A stretch of DNA of 64,000 bases, from assembly GCF_901709675.1 (NCBI RefSeq), contig NC_051088.1, positions 19,417,193-19,481,192 on the forward strand. The letters run 5' to 3'. The position numbers and the translations under genes were made by a program. A model generated the notes under the pieces. It was given only the letters and a program-made list of their open reading frames with translations. It had not been told where the DNA came from and did not search any database. Positions 47,835-59,200 of this stretch are shown here, one piece after another (within the stretch, counting starts at the first letter, position 1; each line of letters begins with the position of its first letter). This DNA comes from Syngnathus acus. Taxonomy: Eukaryota; Chordata; Actinopteri; Syngnathiformes; Syngnathidae.

Positions 47835-47840
47835 AATAAA
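47835..47840 (+). terminator. tmem163 polyadenylation signal (candidate)
   Basis: AATAAA about 930 bases after the stop; another AATAAA-bearing A-rich stretch lies near 47670 and one near 47912. Confidence 0.45.
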
Positions 47841-48456
47841 GGTCTGGTATCTGGTATCCAACGCTTCATTAACCGCGTGCTGCGCTCAAATTCTCATCAG
47901 TTGCTTCCTCAAATAAAAGGACAATCCAGTGATTTATTCTCTTCGGGTGGACAGGCCAATACAAATCCCTAATGGATGTTACGTACATTTATTTGATGGA
48001 CCTAATAAAAACAGTGATAAATAACTTAGCTGCAGATGTGAAATGCAGATTTACATTTAAGCCACGGTGGTCAATGTAAATGGAGAGACATGCATTTTTT
48101 TATAGCAGGCATGGTCAAAAGTATAAGGCAAAAAGTAACTCAACTGCACTGGGTGATAACATTACAGCTCACTTGGAGCAAAGCGTTGCAAGCTAACAGT
48201 TTAATCCATTGACAGTCGCTTCCAGCACCCAGGACAGTTACCTAATACACTGCTTACATTACAAATGTATTTAAAACAAGATGAAAAGCGATTCGATTCA
48301 ATTTTCTCGAGGAAAGCAGAACACCAGATTCTGGTGATGAAATCAGAACAAATTCAAGTTGACAGTGGCAGATGAGTTAGGAACTCAACGTTTGTTTCTA
48401 TTTTTGGCAGGTGATTGAAGCTTGTGATGAGATGGACGCGGGATTGTAAAGGCACA

Positions 48457-48482
48457 TCATGCTCTGTGAAACAGAAACTTAT
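48457..48482 (-). other. exon-like segment C (possible alternative mgat5 3' exon)
   Basis: After acceptor TTTTCGACAG it would read (H)KFLFHRA and stop. The 77-base gap to segment B has a GTGAGT donor, a CTGAC branch-like site and a pyrimidine tract. Role unproven. Confidence 0.25.
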
Positions 48483-48559
48483 CTGTCGAAAAGGAAGAGG
48501 ATACAATGACTGAATAAAAAAAAAACAGTCTGTGTCAGAGGCGTCGTCTCTGGACTCAC

Positions 48560-48638
48560 GAGCAAACCTTGAAAAATCGGCTATGAGCGCCTGCACACTG
48601 TCACCGTATAATGAGGCACGTTTGCTGCCGCTGCTGTC
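48560..48638 (-). other. exon-like segment B
   Basis: 79 bases, open, reading DSSGSKRASLYGDSVQALIA then DFSRFA, bounded by an AG after a T-rich tract and a perfect GTGAGT donor. The amino-acid pattern looks like real protein, but the family is not recognised. Confidence 0.35.
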
Positions 48639-49650
48639 CTTTTTAAAAGACAGAAATGAGAAGAATGAAAGTAAATGATAAATTGCCAAACTGTCTTTGA
48701 GTGATATCAACCAAAAATGGGGCATGTATTATTGATCTAACTCAAACACTGCGCCTCTTATTACTGCTCAAACCAACGGAAGCATACAATGCCACCCTCT
48801 GGTGGTCATAAACGAAAAACTTTCTCTTCATAAATAAGACACGCCTCATATAAATAAAGGTCAAAAGCAAAAACAAAGATGAACATCAGTATACAAAATA
48901 AATAGAAATTGTAGAAACCCATATAAACAGTGTACACTGCTAATAATATTTTGTTAACTTAGGCAAATACAAATGTAGTGCACGTTCACCCACAATGTTT
49001 TGGAGTTTTTTTTTTTTTTTTTACCTGTTCTTTGAATGCACTGATATCTGCAAGAAAATTGAAATCATTCTGTTGCCATCAGAAGATTTGGGGCTGTTTT
49101 GTTTTCAAGGATTAGTGTACAAAACAACATTTCTCCAAGTTTTCCATGTCTAGGAGAAACATTATTTAACATTTCAATCTCTTGCTATCCTCAGCGGTGC
49201 GGTATCACTGATACAGACCACAGTAATCTATTATGTGACATAGTAATAAAAAATCTATCCATGATTAACCGTGTTCTAAATCCACCAAGATAAAGTCCAG
49301 CTTTCATGTGACCCTGAACAGGATAAGCGATGAAAAATATGAATGAATGAATCATAAAATGACAATAATCATAGTCCTGCCGCAGGGCAGTTTTACCTTC
49401 AGAAACTGGGGTCTCTGTTTCTGAATTTCCTACAACCTACTGGCCTCTATATTCAGCATACGCTGTCGGTCCACTTTACATTTTTACATAATAGATACTT
49501 AAATTAAGTGTGCAATTTGTGTGAAGAAAAAAAAACAACACTTTCATGGCAAAATATCTGCAACTAGACATTTCAGAAAATGATCATACTTCCAGGATAC
49601 AAATCTAGATCTCTATACAATAGTTAACTTTCATGACTTTTTGACAGAGA

Positions 49651-49656
49651 TTTATT
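49651..49656 (-). terminator. mgat5 polyadenylation signal (candidate)
   Basis: AATAAA on the minus strand about 440 bases past the mgat5 stop. Confidence 0.35.
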
Positions 49657-49777
49657 ACAGTGTAAAACTAGCTGTCTGTTTAGTATGCTTGTTGGTGTTC
49701 CAGTGTAAATCTACCTAAAGAAAGAACAGATTCTAATTAAGCAGGGAACACGAGTGGAGGATGTCGGGAACACTATT

Positions 49778-49797
49778 GGGGGGGGGGGGGGGGGGGG
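49778..49797 (+). repeat. 20-base poly-G run
   Basis: Twenty consecutive G on the plus strand, hence poly-C in the presumed mgat5 3' UTR transcript. Confidence 0.95.
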
Positions 49798-49993
49798 ACA
49801 GTTGGCTTGCGTTTCTGCCGAAACTGGAGACAAACGGGACGCCACTCACTGATATGTGCTGCATTTTTTTTTTTTAAAGTCCAAGATGACTCCCTTTGTT
49901 GATTCAAGTAATTTTATATTGCCGCTGCTCTATTCCCGTAGAGGTGTTTTTCTTTGAGCAGTCGACAAACGAATAAATATATTGAAAACTCAC

Positions 49994-50072
49994 AGTCCTG
50001 TGTTTGTCCAAAATGCTTCCCTCAGAGGAGTCCGGTTGGGTTTCATCAAACACGGCGGCTCTTCTTCCTCTT
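49994..50072 (-). other. exon-like segment A just after the mgat5 stop
   Basis: 79 bases between CACCCTTAG and a GTGAGT donor. In the frame that continues from the mgat5 penultimate exon (phase 2) it reads RGRRAAVFDETQPDSSEGSI then LDKHRT and passes into segment B in phase 0. There is no in-frame ATG of its own. It could also be plain mgat5 3' UTR. Confidence 0.3.
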
Positions 50073-50094
50073 CTAAGGGTGCGCGCTGCCGCTG

Positions 50095-50293
50095 CTATAG
50101 GCAAGTTTTGCACAGCGCCACCTGGCCCTTCATGTAGTCACGGCAGGGGCAGATGCGCTTTAGAGATTGGTGGGCGCCGGCGCAGCTGAAGAGTAGCAGG
50201 TCAGACTGAAAGATGCAGTGGCGACGGCTCTCGCTGTAGGCCGGGACCACTGTGTCAGCGCTCGACTCCACCGTATGGCAGTCCACGCCGAAT
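50095..50293 (-). CDS. mgat5: mgat5 terminal exon
   Basis: Reads FGVDCHTVESSADTVVPAYS, then HCIFQSDLLLFSCAGAHQS and ends LCKTCL-TAG; the last motif is CKDCL in human. Confidence 0.97.
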
Positions 50294-53200
50294 CTGTCGG
50301 GTGAAAATAAAAACTGAGCCTTCTGGTGCTTACGGGTCAACATCACAGAAATGTCACAGAAGTCTAATTTGCAGTTTTGCGCTTATACACCACCTGGCCA
50401 AGTCCTTGTCCTTGTTAAGGTGTTGAAAGAAGGATGGCTCGCAGATGAGCTGTTGCTCTTGACACACCTGCTTACAGGAACGCCCTGGTTCGGCCATTTT
50501 CATTTGCAACGCACTGAGTGGAGGCCACATCACCTGACCGTGACAGAAGTCCTGACGACATATGACAATGCGCCCAATCAATCCATGGGAATTGAAGTTT
50601 CTGATTTGCTCAGTAAGATTTCTCACACGCGGGAGGGGATTAAGGAATGTACCTGGTTTTCAATGAAGGCATTGACTCTCTGTAGCATCCCCTCACAGGT
50701 GAACTCAAATGGCAAATAAGGCTCGATCTGCTCACACAAACACACAAATACAATACTGGCAATATTACAAGTGTGACAGTGCGGACGCAAAAGGCAGAAC
50801 GAATGTGTGTGGCTAAACATTCTAGTGCACAGGTGTCAAACTCAAGGCCCGGGGGCCAGATACAGCCCGCCACATCATTTTATGTGGCCCGCGAAGACAA
50901 ATTGTGCATCAAATTCCTGTGTCATTACTAGAATTGCAAATTGTCTTCATTTCTAAAAACATATATATATATATTTTTTAATTTGACCAGTTTTTACTAG
51001 TCTGATTTGAAAACGAGTTATTTGTCAGTTTGTTTTGTAGCTTATACTGTATATAATATGTGGTGCTCATACATTTATTTGGGTTGACAGTCATAATGGC
51101 CCTCCGAAAGAAACTATGACTACAATGCGGCCCGCGAAAAAAAAAAAAAAAGAGTTTGACACCCCTGTTCTAGTGGGATCTGTTGTATTTTCTGTGTGCG
51201 TGCGTGTGTCTATAGTTCACAATCAATTGACACACTTACAATATGTTCTGTTGCTTCATTGTATTAAGATTCTATAGCGGGTTGAAATCAACTGAACTGT
51301 ACTGTGATTGGGGCTTTTGAACAGGGCAGATGAATAAGTGAGGCTTTTGTTATCGCACCAAATCTTCCACAACTCATACAGTGTCCTTGAGTAGGGCGGT
51401 GGACGGGAACAGGGATGGTCAAGGACAAGGAGGGATGTATGCCAAGGCAAGCTGGAGCCTGGCAGGCTCTGGGATCGCAAAGCATATGGGGGGGCTCTGT
51501 CCAGTGAACAAAGCAGTTGTTCGGAATGTGACAAAGCACAATGAAGCAGTAGCAGCAGCTTGATGTATTTGCATCTTGGGTTGGTCGGTTAAACGTCATT
51601 CAAATTAAAAACTGTGACGTGCTTACCTTCTGGCTGAGGATGGAGCGGATTGCTCTTTCTACTTCAGCGGCATTATCAATATCAACAGTCCACACATGGG
51701 GTTGACCAATATAAACCTCAGCGTAGGGATGCTGAGAGGTCAACTGAACACATGGAGGCACAAAATAGGTTCAAATACATTAGGAAGGACTTCGCCATTT
51801 CAAATGGTTCATTTTGAGTCTATAAAACGTGTCACCTCTCTCAGGGTGGGCTTTCCTTTGAAGAAGTCGGTATTCTTGCTGCTTTTCGGTGGTTTGAATT
51901 TAGGATTGAGGAATGCACACCCATTGGCGATGGCCTCCAGGGGAGCAGGTCCCTCGTAGGGAAAAGACAGACCCACAAACAACTGCAACAGAGGTAAAAT
52001 AGCGACAACATTCGGGTCAATAGAATTTCCAAATTCAAAATCAGTTTAAAAAGAAGAAAATACTAGCAAATACAAACACCAGCTGGGTCTAAGTTGACAC
52101 TAACCTAACAACCAGGAAATCAAACACTGATGCAGTGAGGCAGCAGCATGTGGCAGCAGCCAGCTCGCAGCTACTAAAGCGAGAAAATTCACAAGGCGTG
52201 TGTGAGAAGCCTCTGGTGTTTGCGGATAGAAGAAGTTAGTGTGCTGAAATAAACAAGCCACGGATGAAACCAAAAGAAAATTCGGTTGATGCAGGACGAG
52301 GTTTTGAAAACAAGCGAAATGCTACGTCAATGTACAGTGCTGTGAATTTTAAGTCCTCATTGGACTGTGCTGAGCTGGCTACAATTATTTTCATTGATAT
52401 GGCATTAGAAACATTTATTTTTAAGATGTGTGTTGTAAACATGTTTGATATTCAATATTCCCAGTTAGACTAGCACATCTTATGTGGTTAGATAATGGAA
52501 TACAGTGAATCATTGTCTGTCACAGGGGACACATTCCAAACTCATTTGCAATACTTGAAAATCTGTGCTGCAGCGAGACTGCACAGTATAATCACTTGAA
52601 AAAAATGGTTTTTACCCTTTTCCACACTCACATATTTTAACTTGTTTGAAGACGCCTACATTTTCTGCATTATTATTGTAGAAAAAAAATGCAAGCATAA
52701 AATGCTCTTAAGTCAGGGAATTACATCAAGTATATTAAAAATATATTAAAAAAAAGACCATCTAAATAAATGTTACTGCTTTTTTTTCAATTCTGAAATG
52801 TATTTCACTATTCTCAAAGTGTTGACTGCAATAAGGAAATGTTTAATATTTTTTATTTGTTTGGTCTTTGTACTATTTTATTCTGCTTGATGATTGATGT
52901 CATTGTTTGGAGAAAAAATAATAATAGTGGTGACATTTTCTTTGCGGTTTTTTTCAATTGGAAAAGCACTCAAAAGTTGGCATCAATAAGGCCCAAACTA
53001 TATACAGTAGGGCAACAGTCAGCCACCAATTATGCAAGTTCTCCCACAATACATGTCCAGGCCCGTCTGAAGTTTGCTAGAAACCATTTGGATGATCCAG
53101 AAAAGGATTGTCATTATTACATATTTTCCACCATAATTTGCAAATAAATTCTTTAAAAATGATTTTCTGGATTTTTTTTCATTTTGTCTCTCAATTCTTT

Positions 53201-56200
53201 TAATTGTACCTATGATGAAAATTACAGGCATCTCTCATTTTGTAGGTCGGAGAACTCACACGATTGGTGGCTTTGCCCCACTGTAGTAGTTATAGATTGT
53301 CATTACAAGTTAACTTCACCAGCTACAGTCTGGTTGCAAATTTTGGATTTTGAAGTGTCAAAATAATTATTAAATATCAAATTGAATAAACATTCATATA
53401 TATTAATATAATATAAATATGAATTAAAAGAAACAAACATTAGTAACTCATTACTCCACGAAGACAAATGCAAGTAACTAACAATATGAACAGCATTACA
53501 TTTTGGAAGTAACTTGCCCAACACTGAATATGATACAACACTACAACATTATATAATATTATAATCCAAATAGTTTTAAGATATTTCCTCTCACATAGCA
53601 CTTTCCTAAGTGTACTGGAGTTGGCCAAGGATTTGTCCAAGACCATGGGTGCTCATCCAGACCAGTAAATGCGGAACTGATAACACACCCGAGTTGGCAT
53701 GTTACAGCTTGTTGAGTTCACTCAATGCAAAGGAGACCCTGGCAACATTTCAGCAGATACCTGCTTACTAGCAAGTTTCAAACAACAGGTGGCAGCAAAG
53801 CACACCACTTCTCTACATGTGAGCTGTGTTGTGTAAGTGCAGGCAAAAGATGATCTTCAACCTTGAGGAACAGGCAACCTCTATTTATAGGGACTACAGA
53901 GTTGAGGGGAACAAAGACAGACACCGAGAGAGCTATTGTAGCTGAGAGGAGTGCATGCTGAAATATTCAAAGGCAAGCTAGCTGGACCCCACATGATTAG
54001 GTCTATTGCACTTAATGATGAATGACTGCGTTTTGTTGTTGTAGAGCAATAAAGCTGACCTTTTGGATGGAAAATGTCATCGCTTCCTCATCTTATTGTG
54101 ACATTTGTGCAAAATGTTAAGATGAATGGTGCTAAATTCACCACTCATGGTCACAGACATGTTTTGTGAAGTCACAGCGGTCTTGACCTTTAAGTGAATT
54201 TGAATGGCTCCATCCTCATGTAATGAGTTCCACATGCGGTCACAAATATTAAAACCAGATCAAAATGACAACGGCACCATCCACAGAGATGTGTTTTGCA
54301 CCATGAGGAGAGGCAGAGCTGAGCACACCCAGAACCTTGAGTAAATATTTAGTGTTAGATGGGGAAAAAAAACACAGACGGACGTTCCCTACGGACATTT
54401 TCCAGTACAGCTGAATGTTCAACCCCTTGAGGCCAATTAGTTCAGGTAGTCTCTTGATTGGTACACAAAAGGTGAGGAAAACACGCCCTTGCAAGACTGT
54501 TAATTTTCTGTACACCTAACTGACACTCAGAAATGGTTTGCTTTGTTTCATGAAAGACGAGCTAACCTTGGTTTCTCGGAGGAGGAACTGCAAGTCTCGT
54601 CCACTCAAGATGCCGTGGTTCCTCACGTAGCTTGGGAGATGGACAGTGCTGGTGCCATGCACGGTGCCGTGAATTTCCATGTAGCTGTGTATGATGTCAA
54701 GGTATTTTTTCTTGTCCTAAGACAGACAAAAAGTGTTCATTAGGGACAGGTCAACCCAACTAAAATGTTTGTTTTGATTTCACGATGACCACAGCAACAG
54801 TATTTCTATTACAAAAGATTTGGCTACAGAAAAAAATAAACAAAATAAAATATGCAAAACAAACTGTGCAACTTGTTTTGATTTCATGATGACCGCAACA
54901 GTATTTCTATTACAAAAGATTTGGCTACAGAAAAAAAATAAACAAAATAAAATATGTAAAACAAACTGTGCAGTGTGTGATTTGGCTACAGAAAAAAATA
55001 AACAAAATTAAATCTGTAAAACAAACTGTGCAATGTGATTTATTTCCGTAATAAATTAGTTCAGAGCATGTAAAAGATTCATGACAGACTAAAAACAGAT
55101 GCCGTGACCATGTACGGTAACCCTCAATAACTTTTTAAATCATAATGGGATGAATGAGGTCAATGATGTATCAGTACAGCAGGCACAGTCACCTTCCTGC
55201 TGCTGCAGACTTGAGCAAGGAAGACAAACATTTACTTTACTACTGTAATGCTAATAAATCAAACACACTAAACAATAAAATAACTGACATCTGCATGATT
55301 CACATGCTTCTCTTCAAAACTGCTGCTATGGACCAGGTTGTCATTCATCTCAGCAGCTGGTGAGGACACGCCAAAGAGGATACGGATCTATTCGTACAAT
55401 CCCCAAGGTGTGATGAATCCTGTTAGAGGACTGCTTTCGTCATCAAGGAAACCTTGGTGGTGCGCTTTCCCTTGGTCCAGAACAAAAAAAAACCATGAGC
55501 TCCCCCCCAATGTGTCCAGTGCGAGACCCAGAAGCGATCATTCTCATCTTTCCTTGCCATCATTGGAACGGCACCTCTTACTAATAAGCCCACGAGGAAG
55601 TGATGTGCTTTCCAAGCTGCTTGGTAATTCTAGTCTTGAAGAAGAAACAGTTTTTACAAACTTGGCCAATAAAGACGTTTCTGATTCCATAAAGGTGACG
55701 GACAGAATTAGTGCCAAACGGTCAACAATTGACAAAGTGGTGCTTTCCAGGGATCTAGTGCAAATAGGCATTTTCTCTATAACGACAGCATTCATCAATG
55801 GAGCATTTCCCAGTGTGTGTGCTCTGATGCACTCACAGAGTGTTGATTGATTACCTATACGTAACTTGAAGACTTCTAGGGGTAGATCGGCTTCTTTTTT
55901 GCTGAAATCTGCAGTTTAAAATTTGCATACAAGCCGACTTAAAATGCAAGGCAGCCTTTTCCTAAAAAGTTGCTTCCAACACATTTGACTGCTCTCGCCC
56001 ATGTGTGGCTCAGTGCTTGGAGATTAAATTTCAGGTAGCCACTTGTCAAATTCCCAGTGGGCCAGGTTATCTGATGCCTCCAGCCGCCCAGCTGTAACTA
56101 AAGCAGGCAGGTGTGTGTATGGATGAGAGAAAGACGAAACAATTAGAATATGAAATCACTCCACTGTAATCTTTTCATTCGGGGGAGCTGAGGATTTGTA

Positions 56201-59200
56201 TGCACGGAGGTGTGCTTGACAGCAGGTATCTATTCAACTCATTCCCAGGGGCTGTGATGTAGAAACGATTTGGAGTGCAACTTACTGTGACCGTGTGGAA
56301 GTCGGCGTCAGTAATACTTTCCAAGCAGTTTCCTGCATCAGTTTATTTGAACAGGTTTTCAGTTCCTTTTTCCTTTTCTATACGATCACCAACCCCGTAG
56401 CATTTAAAAATGTTTTGCGCATCATCAGGAATTTGTTAATGCCACCATGTTCGATAATCAGCTACTAGCTGAGGACATTGCAGCCAAAGCTCCTCAAATC
56501 TTTCCTCCATATTGTAGGTAGTGCATAATCTTTTAATGCCATTTTGTTTTGTGCACCATATCCAATCGCTCATCATAAGTCGGAGCGCACTGTATTCCTA
56601 TTGGTCAATTGCAACGAACCACTCGACTGACATTGTAGGTTATGTCACACTATCCGGCAAGACAAATAGAAATTCTGACATGCCAGACTTTCATCGAGGT
56701 TGTCGTGAGCGACCGTTTGGCAAACATTTGTGACGGCCGCTTAGTGGAGTAGAGGCTTAACTTAATTCAAGCATTATTTAAGCAAAGGGTCATGGGGTCA
56801 AGAAAAAGGTGGCTCGAGATGCGTGCCTCTACAGTAAACAGGTATTCATGGTTTTGAGTTTAGACCTACAAAAAGTCAGTCATGAGTGGAACAATGTAAT
56901 TGAAAACCCCCAAATACTGTTTCGTAACTAAAAACAAATTAAAAGAGGAAAATTGGTTACTTGTTACATGCAGAAAAAATATCGTAACTTGAAGCAAACT
57001 AAAAGGCAAACCGTTGTTTTTTGTAAGCTCTCGGCTTGAGCATATGTGCTTCACTGTCAGAGCACATCACTCGCCAAATGCTATTTGAAGCATCACTCTC
57101 AAACAAATGCACCCCATTTGCAGATTGAGAGAAAGAAAAAGCAAGGAGATGCAGAGAAATCATGGTTAAAAGTCCTCAGAAAAAAAAACTGACACAACTT
57201 GACCATTCATTCTTATACACAAGCAATATGTAATGTGAAACCAGTAAGTGGATCGATTGCGGGAGGAATAAAAATAATTGCGTTAGCTAGAGAGGTTGAT
57301 TGAAGTGGGCCAAATGGAGGAAGACGAGGTGAGGTAAACGATCTTATAAATCAGAGGGGATTGGAACCCCCTAGCTGGGAGAAGAAATGGGAAAGACGGC
57401 ATCGGCTTTCTGCCAGCTTAGACGAAGCGCGGAATGAACCCAAAGACTTAATACCTTGATCCAACAATCTCCAAACAATGGATTAGATTTTGTTCATAAT
57501 ATAATGGAAATAATGCAGAATTATTGTTTACAGAGGCCTGCAGAGAGAAGTCCTTTCTATTAAATCTACAGATTGGACTGAGATCAAAAAGTTTGATTCT
57601 GGAGTCGATCAGACATAACTCAGAGTACCGCTATGTTTACAGTGGTTGAAGATTTAAGTGGCTATCTGAAAACTCTGCTCTATAAGGTTGGGGCTTATCA
57701 ATAAAGAGATATTCTTATTTCACACTAGGCCTTGTGAAGTTGCAACCAAATAAAAGGTCTTATGTTAAAATGTCACTTTGGTCTGTTAAGATGATAATTT
57801 GATTTCAGCAAATCCAAAATTCAAATGCGGAAATGAACATGACTCTTTTCAGTTCTTTACAAACTGTGAAAGGACTTAAAACAGTGCCATGCATAATTTG
57901 GAAAGACACTACTTGCCAGTTTGAATTTTTGTTTTTTTACACTGAATAAAGATCTTTGCACGATACAATTTCAATTCACTTTTGTAGTTGAAAGAACATG
58001 TGAAGATGATTTACTGTTTATTAGCGTATATATGTGTGTGGGTGTTACAATCATCCACATTAACAGACTAAGTGCATATGTATGTGATGTGGTAGAAATT
58101 AGCTGCGAAGCTAGTGTAGAAATAATGGAACTGAATATTGGCCCGTTTCCATAGAGACTCATGTTATTTTATCCGTACTGCAATATACTTTCCATTACAA
58201 TTCTAACCAACAGTCGTTCCCACATAGCGCATGTAAACTTGAACCTATGGTTCATGTGGCAAACGCTTACTGGAGTCAACATTTCCCATCATCCTTCCGC
58301 CAATGTCCACTAAAACACTGTCATGCATCAGTAACATTATCTTGCAGATAAAAAAAAGTGTTCAAGTAAATTCATAAACCAATCGTAAAACAAGGGCACA
58401 CTGTTGTCTGTTTATGAGAGGTGAGCCTGTGGGTTGCATATGCCGACTTTATTGAGCGTATATGTGCCTGTGAGCTAGCTCAGTGTCTTTCTCTATGTCG
58501 TCTGATCTGCTGCCAAGGGCCTGAAGCTCTCCTTCACACTCCCCCTTGCATTCCTGCTCTTATCATGCTCCTTCTGCCTTATCAGAAGGGTTAATTAGAA
58601 ACTAAAATGGTAGAAGCTAGAATGGAAAACATCTCAGTCGCTATAATGATTGGATGAGGGGTGCATTTTGCATAGAAAAATCTTAGTCCACTTATTTAAA
58701 AAAAAATACCATGTATAACTGCATACACAGACTGGAGATGGCTTTTGAGTGATATTTTTCAATTGCTTAGACTGGGCTTCTTTTTTAAAAGAAAAACAAA
58801 ATTGAGGTATCGATGTTTGTGGCTACAGATAAAGCTCATCTTTTGTGTTTCCTTTCCAATACTTTAACTGGGTTTCCATGGAAACTGCTCTTTTCTGATG
58901 TCACTCCATTTTAATTCAGGATTGAAAACAGTTAGTCAAACCTGAGGTGAAAATAAACATCAAGATGAACTCAAAATAGAGATTAGAAAGACATGACACT
59001 AAATGTCTGTATACAAAGCGAGAGAACAGTTTGTATAACAAAGCATCTATTTAGCATCTCATTTGACTTTCAGTACAATGGTAATTGCTCTATTGTAATT
59101 TTAGAGAAGAACGGTCAATAATAAATATTTATTGAGTTGCATTACAATTGTATTGCTGTTAGTGGTCCTAAAATATTTACTGTAAGGGCTTAATGCAAAA

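Larger units (their letters stand above)
46904..50094. other. tmem163/mgat5 tail-to-tail interval
   Basis: Contains both 3' UTRs, the exon-like segments at 48457-48482, 48560-48638 and 49994-50072, a decayed SINE tail near 49305-49350, and a 20-base G run at 49778-49797. Confidence 0.6.
50728..51626. other. mgat5 intron with hAT element
   Basis: About 900 bases; the element at 50828-51167 with its duplications takes more than a third of it. The remainder shows nothing recognised. Confidence 0.7.
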
